Virus record (IMG/VR): IMGVR_UViG_3300018018_000001
Span: 117,622-181,621 of that record
Source of the DNA: a virus
DNA length: 64,000 nucleotides
Direction: 5' to 3' (one strand)
Numbering within the stretch: the stretch's first letter is position 1; every line of letters starts with the position of its first letter. Shown one piece after another: positions 13,918-22,741 of this stretch. A program made the position numbers and the translations under genes. The notes under the pieces were generated by a model. That model saw only the letters and a program-made list of their open reading frames with translations. It was not told where the DNA came from and did not search any database.

Positions 13918-15696
13918 TTGATTAAGTTTCGTGAATTTGGGGGTAAGGATGTATTCCAGTATGAGAATTTTAATCTAAAAATTACTCCTGGGAAACATCT
14001 TATCATTGGTAAGAATCTATCTGAAGCTAACGCAAATTCCAATGGATCTGGAAAATCCTCTATTCCTGAAACCCTTGATTGGATTTTGTTTAAGAAATCT
14101 TCTGAAGGTGCAGGGAAAGATGGGATGGATATTTCCAGGAATTGGAAGGGAGGTTCTTCAGGTTCAGTAAAATTCTTTGCCAATGAGCATAACTATGAAA
14201 TTGATAGATATGGAAAGGCTAAAGGAAAAGACAAATGCTTGGACAATGCCGTTAAGCTTTTGGAAGATGGTGACGATATCTCCCAAAGGCTACCTACCCA
14301 AGTTGATGATGAGATAATTAAACTCATTGGAATGGATTATGATATCGCCTCTATGACCATTACTGTCCTGCAGGGTCTACCATCCAATTTCTCTACCCTT
14401 ATGCCTACTGTCCGTAAGGGATATATTGAAAACATGGTGGGGTTTTCTGTTTGGGATGATATTAAGAAACTCCTGGATAAATTCCTATCAGCCGAAAATG
14501 TTAAGATAGATGACAAGACAAGTAAATTCCAGGCTGAGCGTGAAAAAATGATCAACCTGAATTCGAGACTCCAAGCCTTGAAGGATGCCGGGAAAACCCA
14601 AAAAGATCAAATCATGGCCGATATAAAGAAGATCAAAGCGGATTTATTCCCTGTCCTTACGGCTTTAGAAGGAATTGCCAAGGATAGAGTTGAAATTTCC
14701 AAAAAGTTTTTGGGGGAACAGAAAACTGAAGAATTGAAAAAGACTAAGCTTTTCGGAATGACTATCCTAAACGAATCCAAATCTACAATATCTAATTTGG
14801 ATTCTACTATTATGTCTTTATCCAGTAGAGCAAATGATTTTCGTAAAATACTTAGCACTAAAATATGTCCAACTTGTAAACAAAATTTTCCTGAATCCAC
14901 AATTAAGGATGCAGAAGAATCAGTTATTGAACTTGATGCCAAAAATGAGAGGGTAAAGAGTACCAAACCTTTCTTTGTTGAAATCAGGGATAAGCTTGAG
15001 ATTATCGAGAGAGAGGATACCAAGCTGAGCACTACCAAGACCATGCTTGAAAACCAGATCCTTTCTTTGGTCAGTTCATTGGAAAAGGAGGATGAGACAG
15101 GGGAGATTTCTAAGCTGGAAACCGCTCTTACTGCTCTTACTGATACGGTTAACTTGATTAGCGTTAGCATGGCCGAAATCAACAAGGAAATTGGCTACCT
15201 CACTTACCTGAGTGACTTGCTCAAGCCTTCCTCCAAGTTTCGGAGTTCTACCCTGGAAAAATATTTAAAGTATATAAATTCAGATATTTTGGGCCGAATT
15301 TGCCCAATTATACTTGACAAAATAGGGGTTGATCTGGTAATATCAACTGATAAGCGTGGATCAGGGGTTGACCTCCAGATTACAAAAGATGGTAAGGTAA
15401 TCCCATATAAATCCAGGTCAGGGGGAGAGAAAAGGAGAATTGACGTTGCTCTTATCCTTGCCTTCCAAAGATTCCTTTTGGAAATCTACTCAGTATCTAC
15501 TAACCTACTTTTCTTCGATGAAATTATGGACCCTTTGGACAATAGAGGGGTTGAGACAGTTTTGAATTGCATCGACATTCTCTTTCCAGAAAACATGGCT
15601 ATCTATATCATAACCCATAAAGAGGCTTTCAAAGATCTTTTTGACGATGTGATAACGGTAGTTAAACAGAATGATATAAGCAAAATAGAGGGGTGA
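13918..15696 (+). CDS. SbcC/Rad50-like (T4 gp46-like) recombination ATPase
   Basis: 592 residues from TTG 13918. ABC-type SMC ATPase: Walker A NSNGSGKSS (about 41-49), long coiled-coil arms, zinc hook CPTC (about 319-322), signature SGGEKRRIDVA (near 501-511) and Walker B LLFFDEIMDP (near 533-542). Works with the SbcD-like nuclease at 11995 to open and trim DNA ends. Length fits gp46-type phage versions, which are shorter than bacterial SbcC. The weak TTG start may set its level relative to gp47. Confidence 0.9.
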   Translation: MIKFREFGGKDVFQYENFNLKITPGKHLIIGKNLSEANANSNGSGKSSIPETLDWILFKKSSEGAGKDGMDISRNWKGGSSGSVKFFANEHNYEIDRYGKAKGKDKCLDNAVKLLEDGDDISQRLPTQVDDEIIKLIGMDYDIASMTITVLQGLPSNFSTLMPTVRKGYIENMVGFSVWDDIKKLLDKFLSAENVKIDDKTSKFQAEREKMINLNSRLQALKDAGKTQKDQIMADIKKIKADLFPVLTALEGIAKDRVEISKKFLGEQKTEELKKTKLFGMTILNESKSTISNLDSTIMSLSSRANDFRKILSTKICPTCKQNFPESTIKDAEESVIELDAKNERVKSTKPFFVEIRDKLEIIEREDTKLSTTKTMLENQILSLVSSLEKEDETGEISKLETALTALTDTVNLISVSMAEINKEIGYLTYLSDLLKPSSKFRSSTLEKYLKYINSDILGRICPIILDKIGVDLVISTDKRGSGVDLQITKDGKVIPYKSRSGGEKRRIDVALILAFQRFLLEIYSVSTNLLFFDEIMDPLDNRGVETVLNCIDILFPENMAIYIITHKEAFKDLFDDVITVVKQNDISKIEG

Positions 15697-15699
15697 GGT

Positions 15700-16236
15700 A
15701 TGCCAAAAAAAGGGGCTCAGACAGGAAATCAGTTTGAAAGGGATATTGCCAGAAAATTGGGGGAGGCAATCTATAAGGATAAGGATGCTATTTGGAGGAC
15801 ACACGGTAGCGGTGGTTGGAAGAGGGCAAAAGATAATAAGAGTGGGATTCATCCAGGAGATCTTTATCCAGTAAAACAGGTTCCCTTCCCCTTCGAGTTT
15901 GTGGTAGAATGCAAAGACCGAAGAGGGTGGTCCCTGGATGACTTCATGAATCTTAACAAAAAGAATAAGATTCTTTCATGGTGGGAAAAGCTGCTAAATG
16001 ATATTCAACTTGCCGGGGAACAATACCTATCCCATTATCCAGTGATCATTATAACCAAGCCCTATTTTGCTGAATTAGCTATCCTTTCTCTGAATGAACA
16101 CCAGTATCCGTTTGATAATTTAAGTTTTCATCATATGCGCTTTGATCGTTTTATTATTATGTTTTTCAATGACTTTTGCAATTTCTTAGAAAAAAGATAC
16201 AAAGAAAAATTTACTCCAACTGAAGAAAAGGTGTAA
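15700..16236 (+). CDS. PD-(D/E)XK nuclease, Holliday-junction-resolvase-like
   Basis: 178 residues. GNQFERDIARKL (E), HGSGGWKRAKDNKSGIHPGDLYP (D) and FEFVVECKDR (E-x-K) are the pattern of the RecB/Hjc nuclease fold. Position after SbcC and before the ssDNA-binding protein suggests a role in resolving recombination or replication branches; another structure-specific nuclease is possible. The C-terminal half has FFNDFCNFLEKRYKEKF. Its last codons lie inside the second 45-base repeat. Confidence 0.72.
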   Translation: MPKKGAQTGNQFERDIARKLGEAIYKDKDAIWRTHGSGGWKRAKDNKSGIHPGDLYPVKQVPFPFEFVVECKDRRGWSLDDFMNLNKKNKILSWWEKLLNDIQLAGEQYLSHYPVIIITKPYFAELAILSLNEHQYPFDNLSFHHMRFDRFIIMFFNDFCNFLEKRYKEKFTPTEEKV

Positions 16237-16266
16237 TAGTAAAGGCACTTTGGTGTTATTATATAG
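16222..16266 (+). promoter_or_regulatory. 45-base repeat, promoter-like (copy 2)
   Basis: Second copy of the element at 11725. It covers the EEKV-stop end of the nuclease gene and the TGGTGTTATTATATAG box, and is followed by AAAGGGAGG and ATG 16293. Confidence 0.5.
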
Positions 16267-16292
16267 TATGGAAAAAATAAAGGGAGGTAGAT

Positions 16293-16832
16293 ATGGACAC
16301 AGATAGGTATGAGGAAGTGCAACCAGCGGATTATACTCTGTTAACAAAAGTCAGGGAAGAGAAATTTGCATTCTTGAATGATGCCAATATCAAGATTCTC
16401 CTTGACACAAAGAAAAAGATTTCCGAAAAGAAGCTTGTCCTGGCCAAAATTCACAAGCCCAATGAATTGGTTAAACATTTTGTTGAGGAAGGGGTTAACT
16501 ACATTATCATAGCGGATAAGGTAGTTTGGGATGTAGCCCCTGAAATGGATAAGATAAGGCTCTTTCGACATGAGCTTAGACATGCTTACATTTCGGCTAC
16601 TGGCGGCTTCGATTTAGTAGGACATGACTTTGAGGATTTCTATGAGGAAGCCAAACTGAATTCCGATGATCCCGATTGGAAACGAAGAATTGCCACCCTT
16701 GCGGAAGATATTTATACCCAAAGGGAAGAGCAAGCAAAGGCAGCTAAAAAGTCAGGAAGGAAACCTGGAAGGCCCCGAAAAGAGGAATCTAAGAGTGCTG
16801 AACAGAGTGCTCAGGAAAAGATGTTCACGTAG
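16293..16832 (+). CDS. Putative phage metallopeptidase with AT-hook-like tail
   Basis: 179 residues. The HExxH zinc motif is present as FRHELRHAYI, preceded by NYIIIADKVVWD and followed by GHDFEDF, matching the putative phage metallopeptidase family. The C-terminus has a Lys- and Arg-rich AT-hook-like segment (KKSGRKPGRPRKEE), which suggests DNA association. The substrate is unknown. Two other HExxH proteins are encoded at 24705 and 56989. Confidence 0.75.
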   Translation: MDTDRYEEVQPADYTLLTKVREEKFAFLNDANIKILLDTKKKISEKKLVLAKIHKPNELVKHFVEEGVNYIIIADKVVWDVAPEMDKIRLFRHELRHAYISATGGFDLVGHDFEDFYEEAKLNSDDPDWKRRIATLAEDIYTQREEQAKAAKKSGRKPGRPRKEESKSAEQSAQEKMFT

Positions 16833-16841
16833 GGGGTCTAT

Positions 16842-17108
16842 TTGGAATACAACCTAAAGGGGGTTATAGATTTAATTCCCCTGGAAATTAGAAAGAAAAC
16901 TCCAGGAATTGGAAAGGTGGTATCTCTCATTCTCTCTTTGATTGTTAGTTTAAAGGATGGAGATAGGATTTCAATTCCTGGGATTACCATGGAAAAGTAT
17001 TTGGATAACTTACTGGTTATTGATTCAAAAGTAAGTCCAATGGACATGCTAAAAACCTTTGAGGAAAACAATCTTCTGGGCGGGAATGATAAGAGGTTAA
17101 TGTCATGA
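16842..17108 (+). CDS. Hypothetical protein
   Basis: 88 residues from TTG 16842 with AGGGGG upstream. LKGVIDLIPLEIRKKTPGIGKVVSLILSLIVSLKDGDRISIPGITMEKYLDNLLV looks like a single alpha-beta domain. No family recognised. The last codons overlap the next ATG by 4 bases. Confidence 0.6.
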   Translation: MEYNLKGVIDLIPLEIRKKTPGIGKVVSLILSLIVSLKDGDRISIPGITMEKYLDNLLVIDSKVSPMDMLKTFEENNLLGGNDKRLMS

Positions 17109-17320
17109 AAATATTAATTGCATTATTTTTTAGTCTTTTAATTATTTATTCCTGTTCTGGTGGGGTAACAAAAGATGGGATAGACAAAGCTGAAAAGCTT
17201 TGTAAAGATCATGGTGGCATTAATAATTTAGAATCATTTCTATTAACTGACTCAGACAATTCGATTGTCTATTGTAAGGATGGGGTTGTATTCAAGGCTT
17301 GGTATAATTATAAAAAATAA
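17105..17320 (+). CDS. Small lipoprotein
   Basis: 71 residues. Signal with lipobox: MKILIALFFSLLIIYSCSG, cleavage expected before Cys17. The mature part has two more cysteines (AEKLCKDHGG, SIVYCKDG) that could form a disulfide outside the cytoplasm. ATG overlaps the previous stop. Cell-envelope role inferred; it sits oddly among recombination genes. Confidence 0.65.
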   Translation: MKILIALFFSLLIIYSCSGGVTKDGIDKAEKLCKDHGGINNLESFLLTDSDNSIVYCKDGVVFKAWYNYKK

Positions 17321-17336
17321 AGGGAGGGTGTAAAAG

Positions 17337-18356
17337 ATGGACATTGAAAAAGCAAGACAGCAGTTAGCCGAAAGGCAAAAGAGACAGAAGGAAGAGGGCA
17401 GGGGTAGAACTTTCTATACTCTCCCAAAACAGGGAAGGGCTGTAGTCCGTTATTTGCCTCAACCCGATGGTGGTCTGGGTGTGGTTACGGGAGCACACTT
17501 TAACATTCCTGGAGTTGATAGGGGGTTGGCGCAATGCCTTAAAGAGCATTGGGGTAATCCTTGTCCTATCCATCAAGTTTGTGCTAACTTTGAGAAATTC
17601 ATCGACCTGAAGGAATACCTTGTTAATGCTCAAGGATATGCCGCAGTCTTGGTTCTGGAAGATTCTGAAAATCCTCAAGCAGTAAATCCCAAGGTTCCCA
17701 AAATCATGAGACAGTCTTCTTTTGGGTATGAAACAATCTTGTCTTGGGTTTTGGATAAGTCAGTAAATGATATTACTGATCCAAGAACTGGTTGTGCTGT
17801 AACTTATTCAAGGGAGAAAAAGAGTGATAAATGGGATAGGAAATATAATCGTGGTTCTTTTCCTATTGCTGCTACAGAGGAAGAGATTCAGGAAATTCTC
17901 AAGAAGGTTCCCGACCTGAGTAAAGTTATCAAGCCTCCTACAGATAAGGAAATTGAGACTTGTAAGAAGGGTGCGGAAGCCCTCTATGACTTATTGATGA
18001 AAAAAATGGGGGAAGCTAAAACTCAAGATGCCGCTAAATTTTCTCCCCCTCCTGCCCAGCCCGTAAAGGCCCCTGAACAAGAAAAACCTGTAGCTGAAGT
18101 CCCAAAGCCTGTGGAAGCGGCTAAGCCCCCAGAGCCAGTAAAGCCTGTGGAGGTTACTCAACCTGTTCAAGAAGTGGCTAAAGCCTCTGAGGTTCCCCCT
18201 GTGGCCCCTACTGTATCCAAACCTGGGGTTGAGAAACCCAAAGGTGCTCCTGAGTGCTTTGGGAATAAAGTGGTTCATGATGCTCCTGAGAATGCTAAGA
18301 AGTGTCTCTGTTGCATGAATGAGTTTCATTGCCAATTGGCTATTAAGCAAGCTTAA
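17337..18356 (+). CDS. gp32-like single-stranded DNA-binding protein
   Basis: 339 residues. N-terminal basic helix, then GRAVVRYLPQPDG and the cysteine-histidine set CLKEHWGNPCPIHQVC (about 63-78), the layout of the zinc-containing OB fold of T4 gp32-like proteins. A Pro- and Val-rich linker (about 235-300) leads to a C-terminal Cys cluster (CFGNKVV...KKCLCCMNEFHC) instead of the usual acidic tail. Expected to coat ssDNA and recruit replication and recombination proteins. Followed by RecA-like and helicase genes. Confidence 0.8.
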   Translation: MDIEKARQQLAERQKRQKEEGRGRTFYTLPKQGRAVVRYLPQPDGGLGVVTGAHFNIPGVDRGLAQCLKEHWGNPCPIHQVCANFEKFIDLKEYLVNAQGYAAVLVLEDSENPQAVNPKVPKIMRQSSFGYETILSWVLDKSVNDITDPRTGCAVTYSREKKSDKWDRKYNRGSFPIAATEEEIQEILKKVPDLSKVIKPPTDKEIETCKKGAEALYDLLMKKMGEAKTQDAAKFSPPPAQPVKAPEQEKPVAEVPKPVEAAKPPEPVKPVEVTQPVQEVAKASEVPPVAPTVSKPGVEKPKGAPECFGNKVVHDAPENAKKCLCCMNEFHCQLAIKQA

Positions 18357-18375
18357 TGATAAGGGAGAGGGATTC

Positions 18376-18489
18376 ATAAGTCATTTTACACTATCAGAAG
18401 ACCAAGCTACATGGTGGAGGACGTTTAGCAACTGCCAATACCAAAAAGCAATGGAATCCTGGAAGCATAGTGCAGAATCCCTCTCCTGA
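18376..18489 (+). CDS. Possible small Trp-rich protein with ATA start
   Basis: 37 residues if ATA at 18376 is the start: ISHFTLSEDQATWWRTFSNC, continuing to AMESWKHSAESLS. GGGAGAGGG is just upstream, but no ATG, GTG or TTG is in frame. The same stretch holds an 11-base inverted repeat, GGAGAGGGATT (18364-18374) and AATCCCTCTCC (18476-18486), with CACTAT/ATAGTG pairing inside, so a structured RNA is the alternative. Confidence 0.3.
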   Translation: MSHFTLSEDQATWWRTFSNCQYQKAMESWKHSAESLS

Positions 18490-18503
18490 TTTAGGTGTAT
18501 TTT

Positions 18504-18686
18504 ATGAGTTGATGGTCTAAATTATGTTTTAGTTGGTGTGGAATATTCTTTATTCAAATATTCCTTGTTATACTAGGAGTTATTCCACTATCTAATACAT
18601 GGTTTTTTATTAATTGGATAGGTTTTATGATAGTTTCTATTTCTTTATTGATACATAGATTAACTTTTGGTAAATATGTGCGGTGA
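18504..18686 (+). pseudogene. Small membrane protein gene with TGA as third codon
   Basis: The frame ATG-AGT-TGA-TGG continues open to TGA 18684-18686. Beyond the early stop it encodes WSKLCFSWCGIFFIQIF, a second hydrophobic run and LIHRLTFGKYVR, a clear two-helix membrane protein. ATG 18504 has AGGTG 7 bases upstream, and there is no other usable start in the first half. Either a nonsense mutation or readthrough. No family recognised. Confidence 0.4.
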
Positions 18687-18690
18687 TAAG

Positions 18691-18774
18691 ATGGATTTAT
18701 TCTTTATGTTTATACTCCCATCAATAGGACTATTATCATGGGCTATCACTGCTTGTATTTTAGATTTTTATTAA
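18691..18774 (+). CDS. Very small membrane protein
   Basis: 27 residues, MDLFFMFILPSIGLLSWAI and a short polar end. One membrane helix. GATAAG lies just upstream of ATG; no strong ribosome site. Tentative. Confidence 0.35.
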   Translation: MDLFFMFILPSIGLLSWAITACILDFY

Positions 18775-18783
18775 GGAGACAAC

Positions 18784-20094
18784 ATGATTCCTGAAACAAT
18801 GTTTGAGGATAAAGATAAGAAATTGGGGGTCAAAACAGCAGAGGATGATTTATTCTCTGACGTTGCACGTATAATTCCTTTTAACGTGCCTACTTTGGAT
18901 ATTGTCTTGGGTGGCGGATTATACACAGGAAAAATCTATGAGGTTATGGGGTGGGAGTCAAGTGGTAAATCCACCCTTGCCCTGGAAGCTACCAAAGCCT
19001 TTTCCAAGTATTGGATTAGCCAGAAGGACAATAATTATCTAATCCTATGGATTGAAACCGAATCTGCAGTGGATAAGGCAAGAGCATTATTTATGGGTTG
19101 TGATTTGACCAATTTTCTCTTTCGTGAAGCTGAAACAGTAGAAGTTGGATTTGAAATTATGGATTATTATTTAAAGAAATGCCAGCTTAACGGATTCCAT
19201 TTACTTATTATTTGGGACACAATTGCCGCTGCTCCTACCAATGCTGAAATAGCAGAACCTACTAAAAAGAAATCCAAGGATGAGGATGGGGAAGAGAAAG
19301 AAACATCAGGACAGTATCAAGGTGGGTTAGCAGAAAAAGCAAGAATTATTCGATACAATTTGAGAAAGCTTACTCAACCTTTAGCCCAAACAGATTCCAT
19401 AATGTTTATTGTAAATCAACTCTATCATGTCCCTCAGAAGAGCAGATTCAAAGGGGCAGAGACAGAGAGATCCCCGGGTGGGGAAGGATTCCATTTCCAT
19501 GCATCAGCCCGGTTGAAAACTACCAAGAAAGAGGATTTGACTAAGGTAGCCCCTGATGGTCAGACTTATTCTGAGGGAATCCTTACAGAAGTATTTACTC
19601 ATAAAAATAAATTGACTTTACCCAAGCAAAGGGCTATATTGGTTATGAAAGGGGAAACTGGAATTGACAAATTTGAAACTCTGGTACGGTATCTCAGGAC
19701 TGCTAAACTAATAGATATGTCTAAATCTCCTTGGGCTACTTTAAATTTCCCTACAGTAATCAAACATGAGGAAAAAATAGGAATAGAGGTAAAAGAAATC
19801 AAATTCCAGAATGCCAAGCAATTACAAGAAGTGGCCAATGAAACTCCTGGTTTGGAAGATTATATGGATTACTTGGTTTACCGCTCTTACTCCTATATCA
19901 GTCCACTGATTAAGGTAAAGATTATCAGAAAGCTGTGGGGATATGAGGAAAGATTTTTGGGTAAACGGGAAACCCTTCTTACCGACAGAGAAAAAGAAGT
20001 GGCCATAATGCTGGATAAAATGAACCAAGAGGATTTTGGCCCTCAAATTGAGGAAGAGAAAACTAAGAAAAGGCGCAAAGGAAATGAAACTTAA
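18784..20094 (+). CDS. RecA/UvsX-like recombinase
   Basis: 436 residues, ATG with AAGGAG upstream. RecA core: IPFNVPTLDIVLGGGLYTGKIYEVMG, Walker A GWESSGKST (residues 56-64), WIETESAVD, and the Walker B-like LLIIWDTIAA (near 140-149), then FIVNQLYHVP and GGEGFHFHAS as in DNA-binding loop regions. It is longer than Escherichia coli RecA because of a C-terminal domain (about 340-436). Strand exchange for recombination-dependent replication is expected, together with the gp32-like and UvsW-like proteins next to it. Confidence 0.9.
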   Translation: MIPETMFEDKDKKLGVKTAEDDLFSDVARIIPFNVPTLDIVLGGGLYTGKIYEVMGWESSGKSTLALEATKAFSKYWISQKDNNYLILWIETESAVDKARALFMGCDLTNFLFREAETVEVGFEIMDYYLKKCQLNGFHLLIIWDTIAAAPTNAEIAEPTKKKSKDEDGEEKETSGQYQGGLAEKARIIRYNLRKLTQPLAQTDSIMFIVNQLYHVPQKSRFKGAETERSPGGEGFHFHASARLKTTKKEDLTKVAPDGQTYSEGILTEVFTHKNKLTLPKQRAILVMKGETGIDKFETLVRYLRTAKLIDMSKSPWATLNFPTVIKHEEKIGIEVKEIKFQNAKQLQEVANETPGLEDYMDYLVYRSYSYISPLIKVKIIRKLWGYEERFLGKRETLLTDREKEVAIMLDKMNQEDFGPQIEEEKTKKRRKGNET

Positions 20095-20560
20095 AAATTA
20101 TACTTCGGGGGTTTCGGCGGATAAATCAGTTGCCTCTATTGAAAAGATTCTAGTTCAACATGGGGCTATTAATATTATGAAAGAGTATGGACCCACTGGT
20201 GAGTTATCCGCTATTGCTTTCATGATTAAGGATGTAAAAATGAGATCCCTGGATAATCGGGAAGGTTTAATGTCTTTCAAACTCTATGCCCGGGCTGATG
20301 TAGTGGAAAAACTTTTGCGGGAGGAATATGTTAGACCAAGAAAAGGGACATTCAAAAAGATAGAGGAACAGGCAAGCAAGACTGCTTGGAAGATTCTTTA
20401 TGATGCTGTTGCTGCTCAAATGGCTTTGGTAGATTTAGGACAAAGGGAGGTGTTAGCTGTTTTCCTTGCTGATTCCTATGATACCAAGAAACGAATGACA
20501 TTTTTTGAAAAGATACAAAGTGGCCAATTAAAACAACTCATGACAGGTACTGGGGAATAG
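20084..20560 (+). CDS. Hypothetical protein next to RecA-like gene
   Basis: 158 residues from ATG 20084, which overlaps the end of the recombinase gene by 11 bases. MKLKNYTSGVSADKSVASIEKILVQHGAINIMKEYG...GELSAIAFMI suggests a small alpha-beta domain; the second half is helical (KTAWKILYDAVAAQMALVDLGQ). The same pattern (KxYTSxVxxxKSIxxIExxLxxxGA) occurs in proteins near phage replication genes. Function unknown. Confidence 0.7.
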   Translation: MKLKNYTSGVSADKSVASIEKILVQHGAINIMKEYGPTGELSAIAFMIKDVKMRSLDNREGLMSFKLYARADVVEKLLREEYVRPRKGTFKKIEEQASKTAWKILYDAVAAQMALVDLGQREVLAVFLADSYDTKKRMTFFEKIQSGQLKQLMTGTGE

Positions 20561-20563
20561 AAT

Positions 20564-21055
20564 GTGCCTAAAAGTAAATATTATCAAAAAAATAAAAAGA
20601 AGAATTTAGATTATAGTAGAGAATGGAGAAAAAATAATCCAGGAAGAATGAGTGAATTATATAAAATATGGGCAGAAAAGAATCCAAATAAAATTAAAAA
20701 CTATAAAGGAAAGTTCTATGAAAAAAATAAAGATTATGTAAATGAACGTCAGAAAGAAAATAATAAAATATTGTTTGAAAAGGTGTTAGATCATTATGGA
20801 CACCAATGTTCTATACCAGAGTGTAGTAATACTGAAGATCTTTGTATAGATCATATTAATGGAGAAAATGTCGATTACAAATACAGATATGGTAGTAAGC
20901 TTTGGAGATGGATTATAAAAAATAATTTTCCTTCAGGATTTAGAATTCTTTGCCATTATTGTAATATTTTAGATGGTTATCTTCGTAAACACCCTAAACT
21001 TAAAATTAATGGGATTGATGACTTAATAAAAAGGTGCTTTAAAAATGAGAGGTAG
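20564..21055 (+). CDS. HNH homing endonuclease (DHYGH family)
   Basis: 163 residues from GTG 20564, 3 bases after the upstream stop. Lys- and Asn-rich N-terminal helix, then the core VLDHYGHQC...C, DHINGE, WIIKNNFPSGFRILCHYCNILDGYLR and KINGIDDLI. This is the second HNH group in the window, shared with 37385, 44735, 57555 and the remnant at 60321. It overlaps the helicase start by 11 bases. Confidence 0.9.
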   Translation: MPKSKYYQKNKKKNLDYSREWRKNNPGRMSELYKIWAEKNPNKIKNYKGKFYEKNKDYVNERQKENNKILFEKVLDHYGHQCSIPECSNTEDLCIDHINGENVDYKYRYGSKLWRWIIKNNFPSGFRILCHYCNILDGYLRKHPKLKINGIDDLIKRCFKNER

Positions 21056-22523
21056 AATTGATGGAAAAAGATTGATATTTACTAATTTTAGTTCTGATGA
21101 GATAGATAAAGTAAGATCTCTTCTTACATGGCCAGGAGATGAATATTCTGAAACCGAAACTATATTATTTGAGGAAAATGGTACATTTTTTACTTTCTGG
21201 GGTCTTTATAATATCTTAAAAAATAAAGTAAAGCTGGAAGTCTTTGGGATTCCCGATTTAGACGTTGGAGAGTTTGGAGAAGTTCCCGAAGATATTCTCA
21301 AAGGAATTAAGCTTTATGATTTCCAAAGAGCGGCTATACGGAAGGGTCTTATCCTCAAAAGAGGGATAGAGGTAATCCCCACCTCAGGTGGTAAGACTGA
21401 AATAATTCTGGCCACTATTTCTATACTCTTTAATAGCAACAAAATAAGCAAGGTTTTAATTATCGTCCCTACAGTGTCACTTGTGGAACAGTTCTATTCC
21501 AGAGCCCTTCTGCGGGGGTTCCCCCAAGGATCAGTGGGCAGGGTGCATGGAACCAACCAAGAATTGGACTGCCCAGTAATTGTAGGGACGATAAACTCTT
21601 TAGTAAAAGGGTACAGAGAGGGTGGCAGGATAAAGGATTTTATAGAGAAAGCTGATGCTGCTTTCTTTGATGAATGTCAGCATATTCAGGCCCCAACCTG
21701 GATTGAGCTTGCTTTTGGTATAACCAATGCTCAATACACTCTTTGCTTTTCGGGATCTCCATTCCAGAATGATGACGATATTCTGGAACTATCTAGTGAT
21801 ACTCAGGTTTATGGAATTGCTGGTGCTCCTATATTTTCTATCCCTTTAAGCTACCTTGTCAGTCTGGGATTGGTGGCTGAACCTTTTGTATTTTTCAAAT
21901 CCCTTCCTGGAAGGATTAGCAAGTTCCCTGGAAACTACCGAAAGATTTATAATCAAGGGATTAGTGAAAATAGCCAAAGAAATATACTGGTCCATGGGGC
22001 ATCCCAAGTATTTAAGGAATATGGATTCCCTACTCTTATCCCTGTCCAGTTAAAGGAACATGCTCTTGAGTTGCTTTATCGTCTGAAAGATCCAAGGGCA
22101 ATTTATGTTTCAGGTGGTGCTCATGCTGTTACCTTTGATGACAATGCCAATGAGAATGAATTTATCATAGACTATAGTGCATTCAGAGAATCTTTTGAAG
22201 CCGGCCAGTATGATACCTTAATTGCCACAAAGGTATTCGGAGAGGGCATTGATCTTCCTGCTATCCAGGGAATGATTATGGCCGGGGGTGGCGGTGGCAA
22301 ACGTGGAAAGATTTCTTTACGTCAGTGGATAGGAAGGATAATCCGAAAGAAAAAAGACAAGGTTAACAGGGTCTATTGTTATGATTTTATTGACCGATAT
22401 CATGTCTACCTCTATTCCCAATATCTGAGAAGGCGAAAGCTTTATGACGAATTAGGAATTAAGATAGTGGATGACGAATTGACTTTCAACCGATTGTTGG
22501 CCAGTCATGCCGAAAAAAGATAA
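21045..22523 (+). CDS. UvsW-like superfamily 2 DNA helicase
   Basis: 492 residues. Motif I PTSGGKT (residues 112-118), motif Ia LIIVPTVSLVEQF, motif II DECQ (209-212), motif III CFSGSPF, then the second domain with TLIATKVFGEGIDLPAIQGMI (motif V) and QWIGRIIRKK (motif VI). The order and the N-terminal domain fit T4 UvsW-like helicases, which move branches and rescue stalled forks. ATG lies within the end of the HNH gene. Confidence 0.88.
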   Translation: MRGRIDGKRLIFTNFSSDEIDKVRSLLTWPGDEYSETETILFEENGTFFTFWGLYNILKNKVKLEVFGIPDLDVGEFGEVPEDILKGIKLYDFQRAAIRKGLILKRGIEVIPTSGGKTEIILATISILFNSNKISKVLIIVPTVSLVEQFYSRALLRGFPQGSVGRVHGTNQELDCPVIVGTINSLVKGYREGGRIKDFIEKADAAFFDECQHIQAPTWIELAFGITNAQYTLCFSGSPFQNDDDILELSSDTQVYGIAGAPIFSIPLSYLVSLGLVAEPFVFFKSLPGRISKFPGNYRKIYNQGISENSQRNILVHGASQVFKEYGFPTLIPVQLKEHALELLYRLKDPRAIYVSGGAHAVTFDDNANENEFIIDYSAFRESFEAGQYDTLIATKVFGEGIDLPAIQGMIMAGGGGGKRGKISLRQWIGRIIRKKKDKVNRVYCYDFIDRYHVYLYSQYLRRRKLYDELGIKIVDDELTFNRLLASHAEKR

Positions 22524-22525
22524 AT

Positions 22526-22741
22526 ATGAATCCATTGGATTTGTGGTTTAATAAAATGCCAAAAGGAAAGAGAGTAAGAATTAAAGGTCAATCTTATGTT
22601 AAATTAACTATGAAGTCACTATTAGGACATTTGGAAAATGATTTAAGGATAGGTATAAACGAGCATGTAATAGAGACTAAAATAACTAAGAAAGGTCATT
22701 ACTTTGTTATTCGACCTTTATGCCAGTTAGAAATAAAATAA
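22526..22741 (+). CDS. Small basic hypothetical protein
   Basis: 71 residues, 2 bases after the helicase stop. LDLWFNKMPKGKRVRIKGQSYVKLTMKSLLGHLENDL, then a short strand-rich end. Positive charge suggests nucleic acid contact. No family recognised. Confidence 0.55.
   Translation: MNPLDLWFNKMPKGKRVRIKGQSYVKLTMKSLLGHLENDLRIGINEHVIETKITKKGHYFVIRPLCQLEIK

Noticed and set aside
16293-16832. Bacterial chromosomal fragment or host contamination
   Set aside because: Gene packing, single-strand layout and the shared promoter motif run through the whole window without a break.
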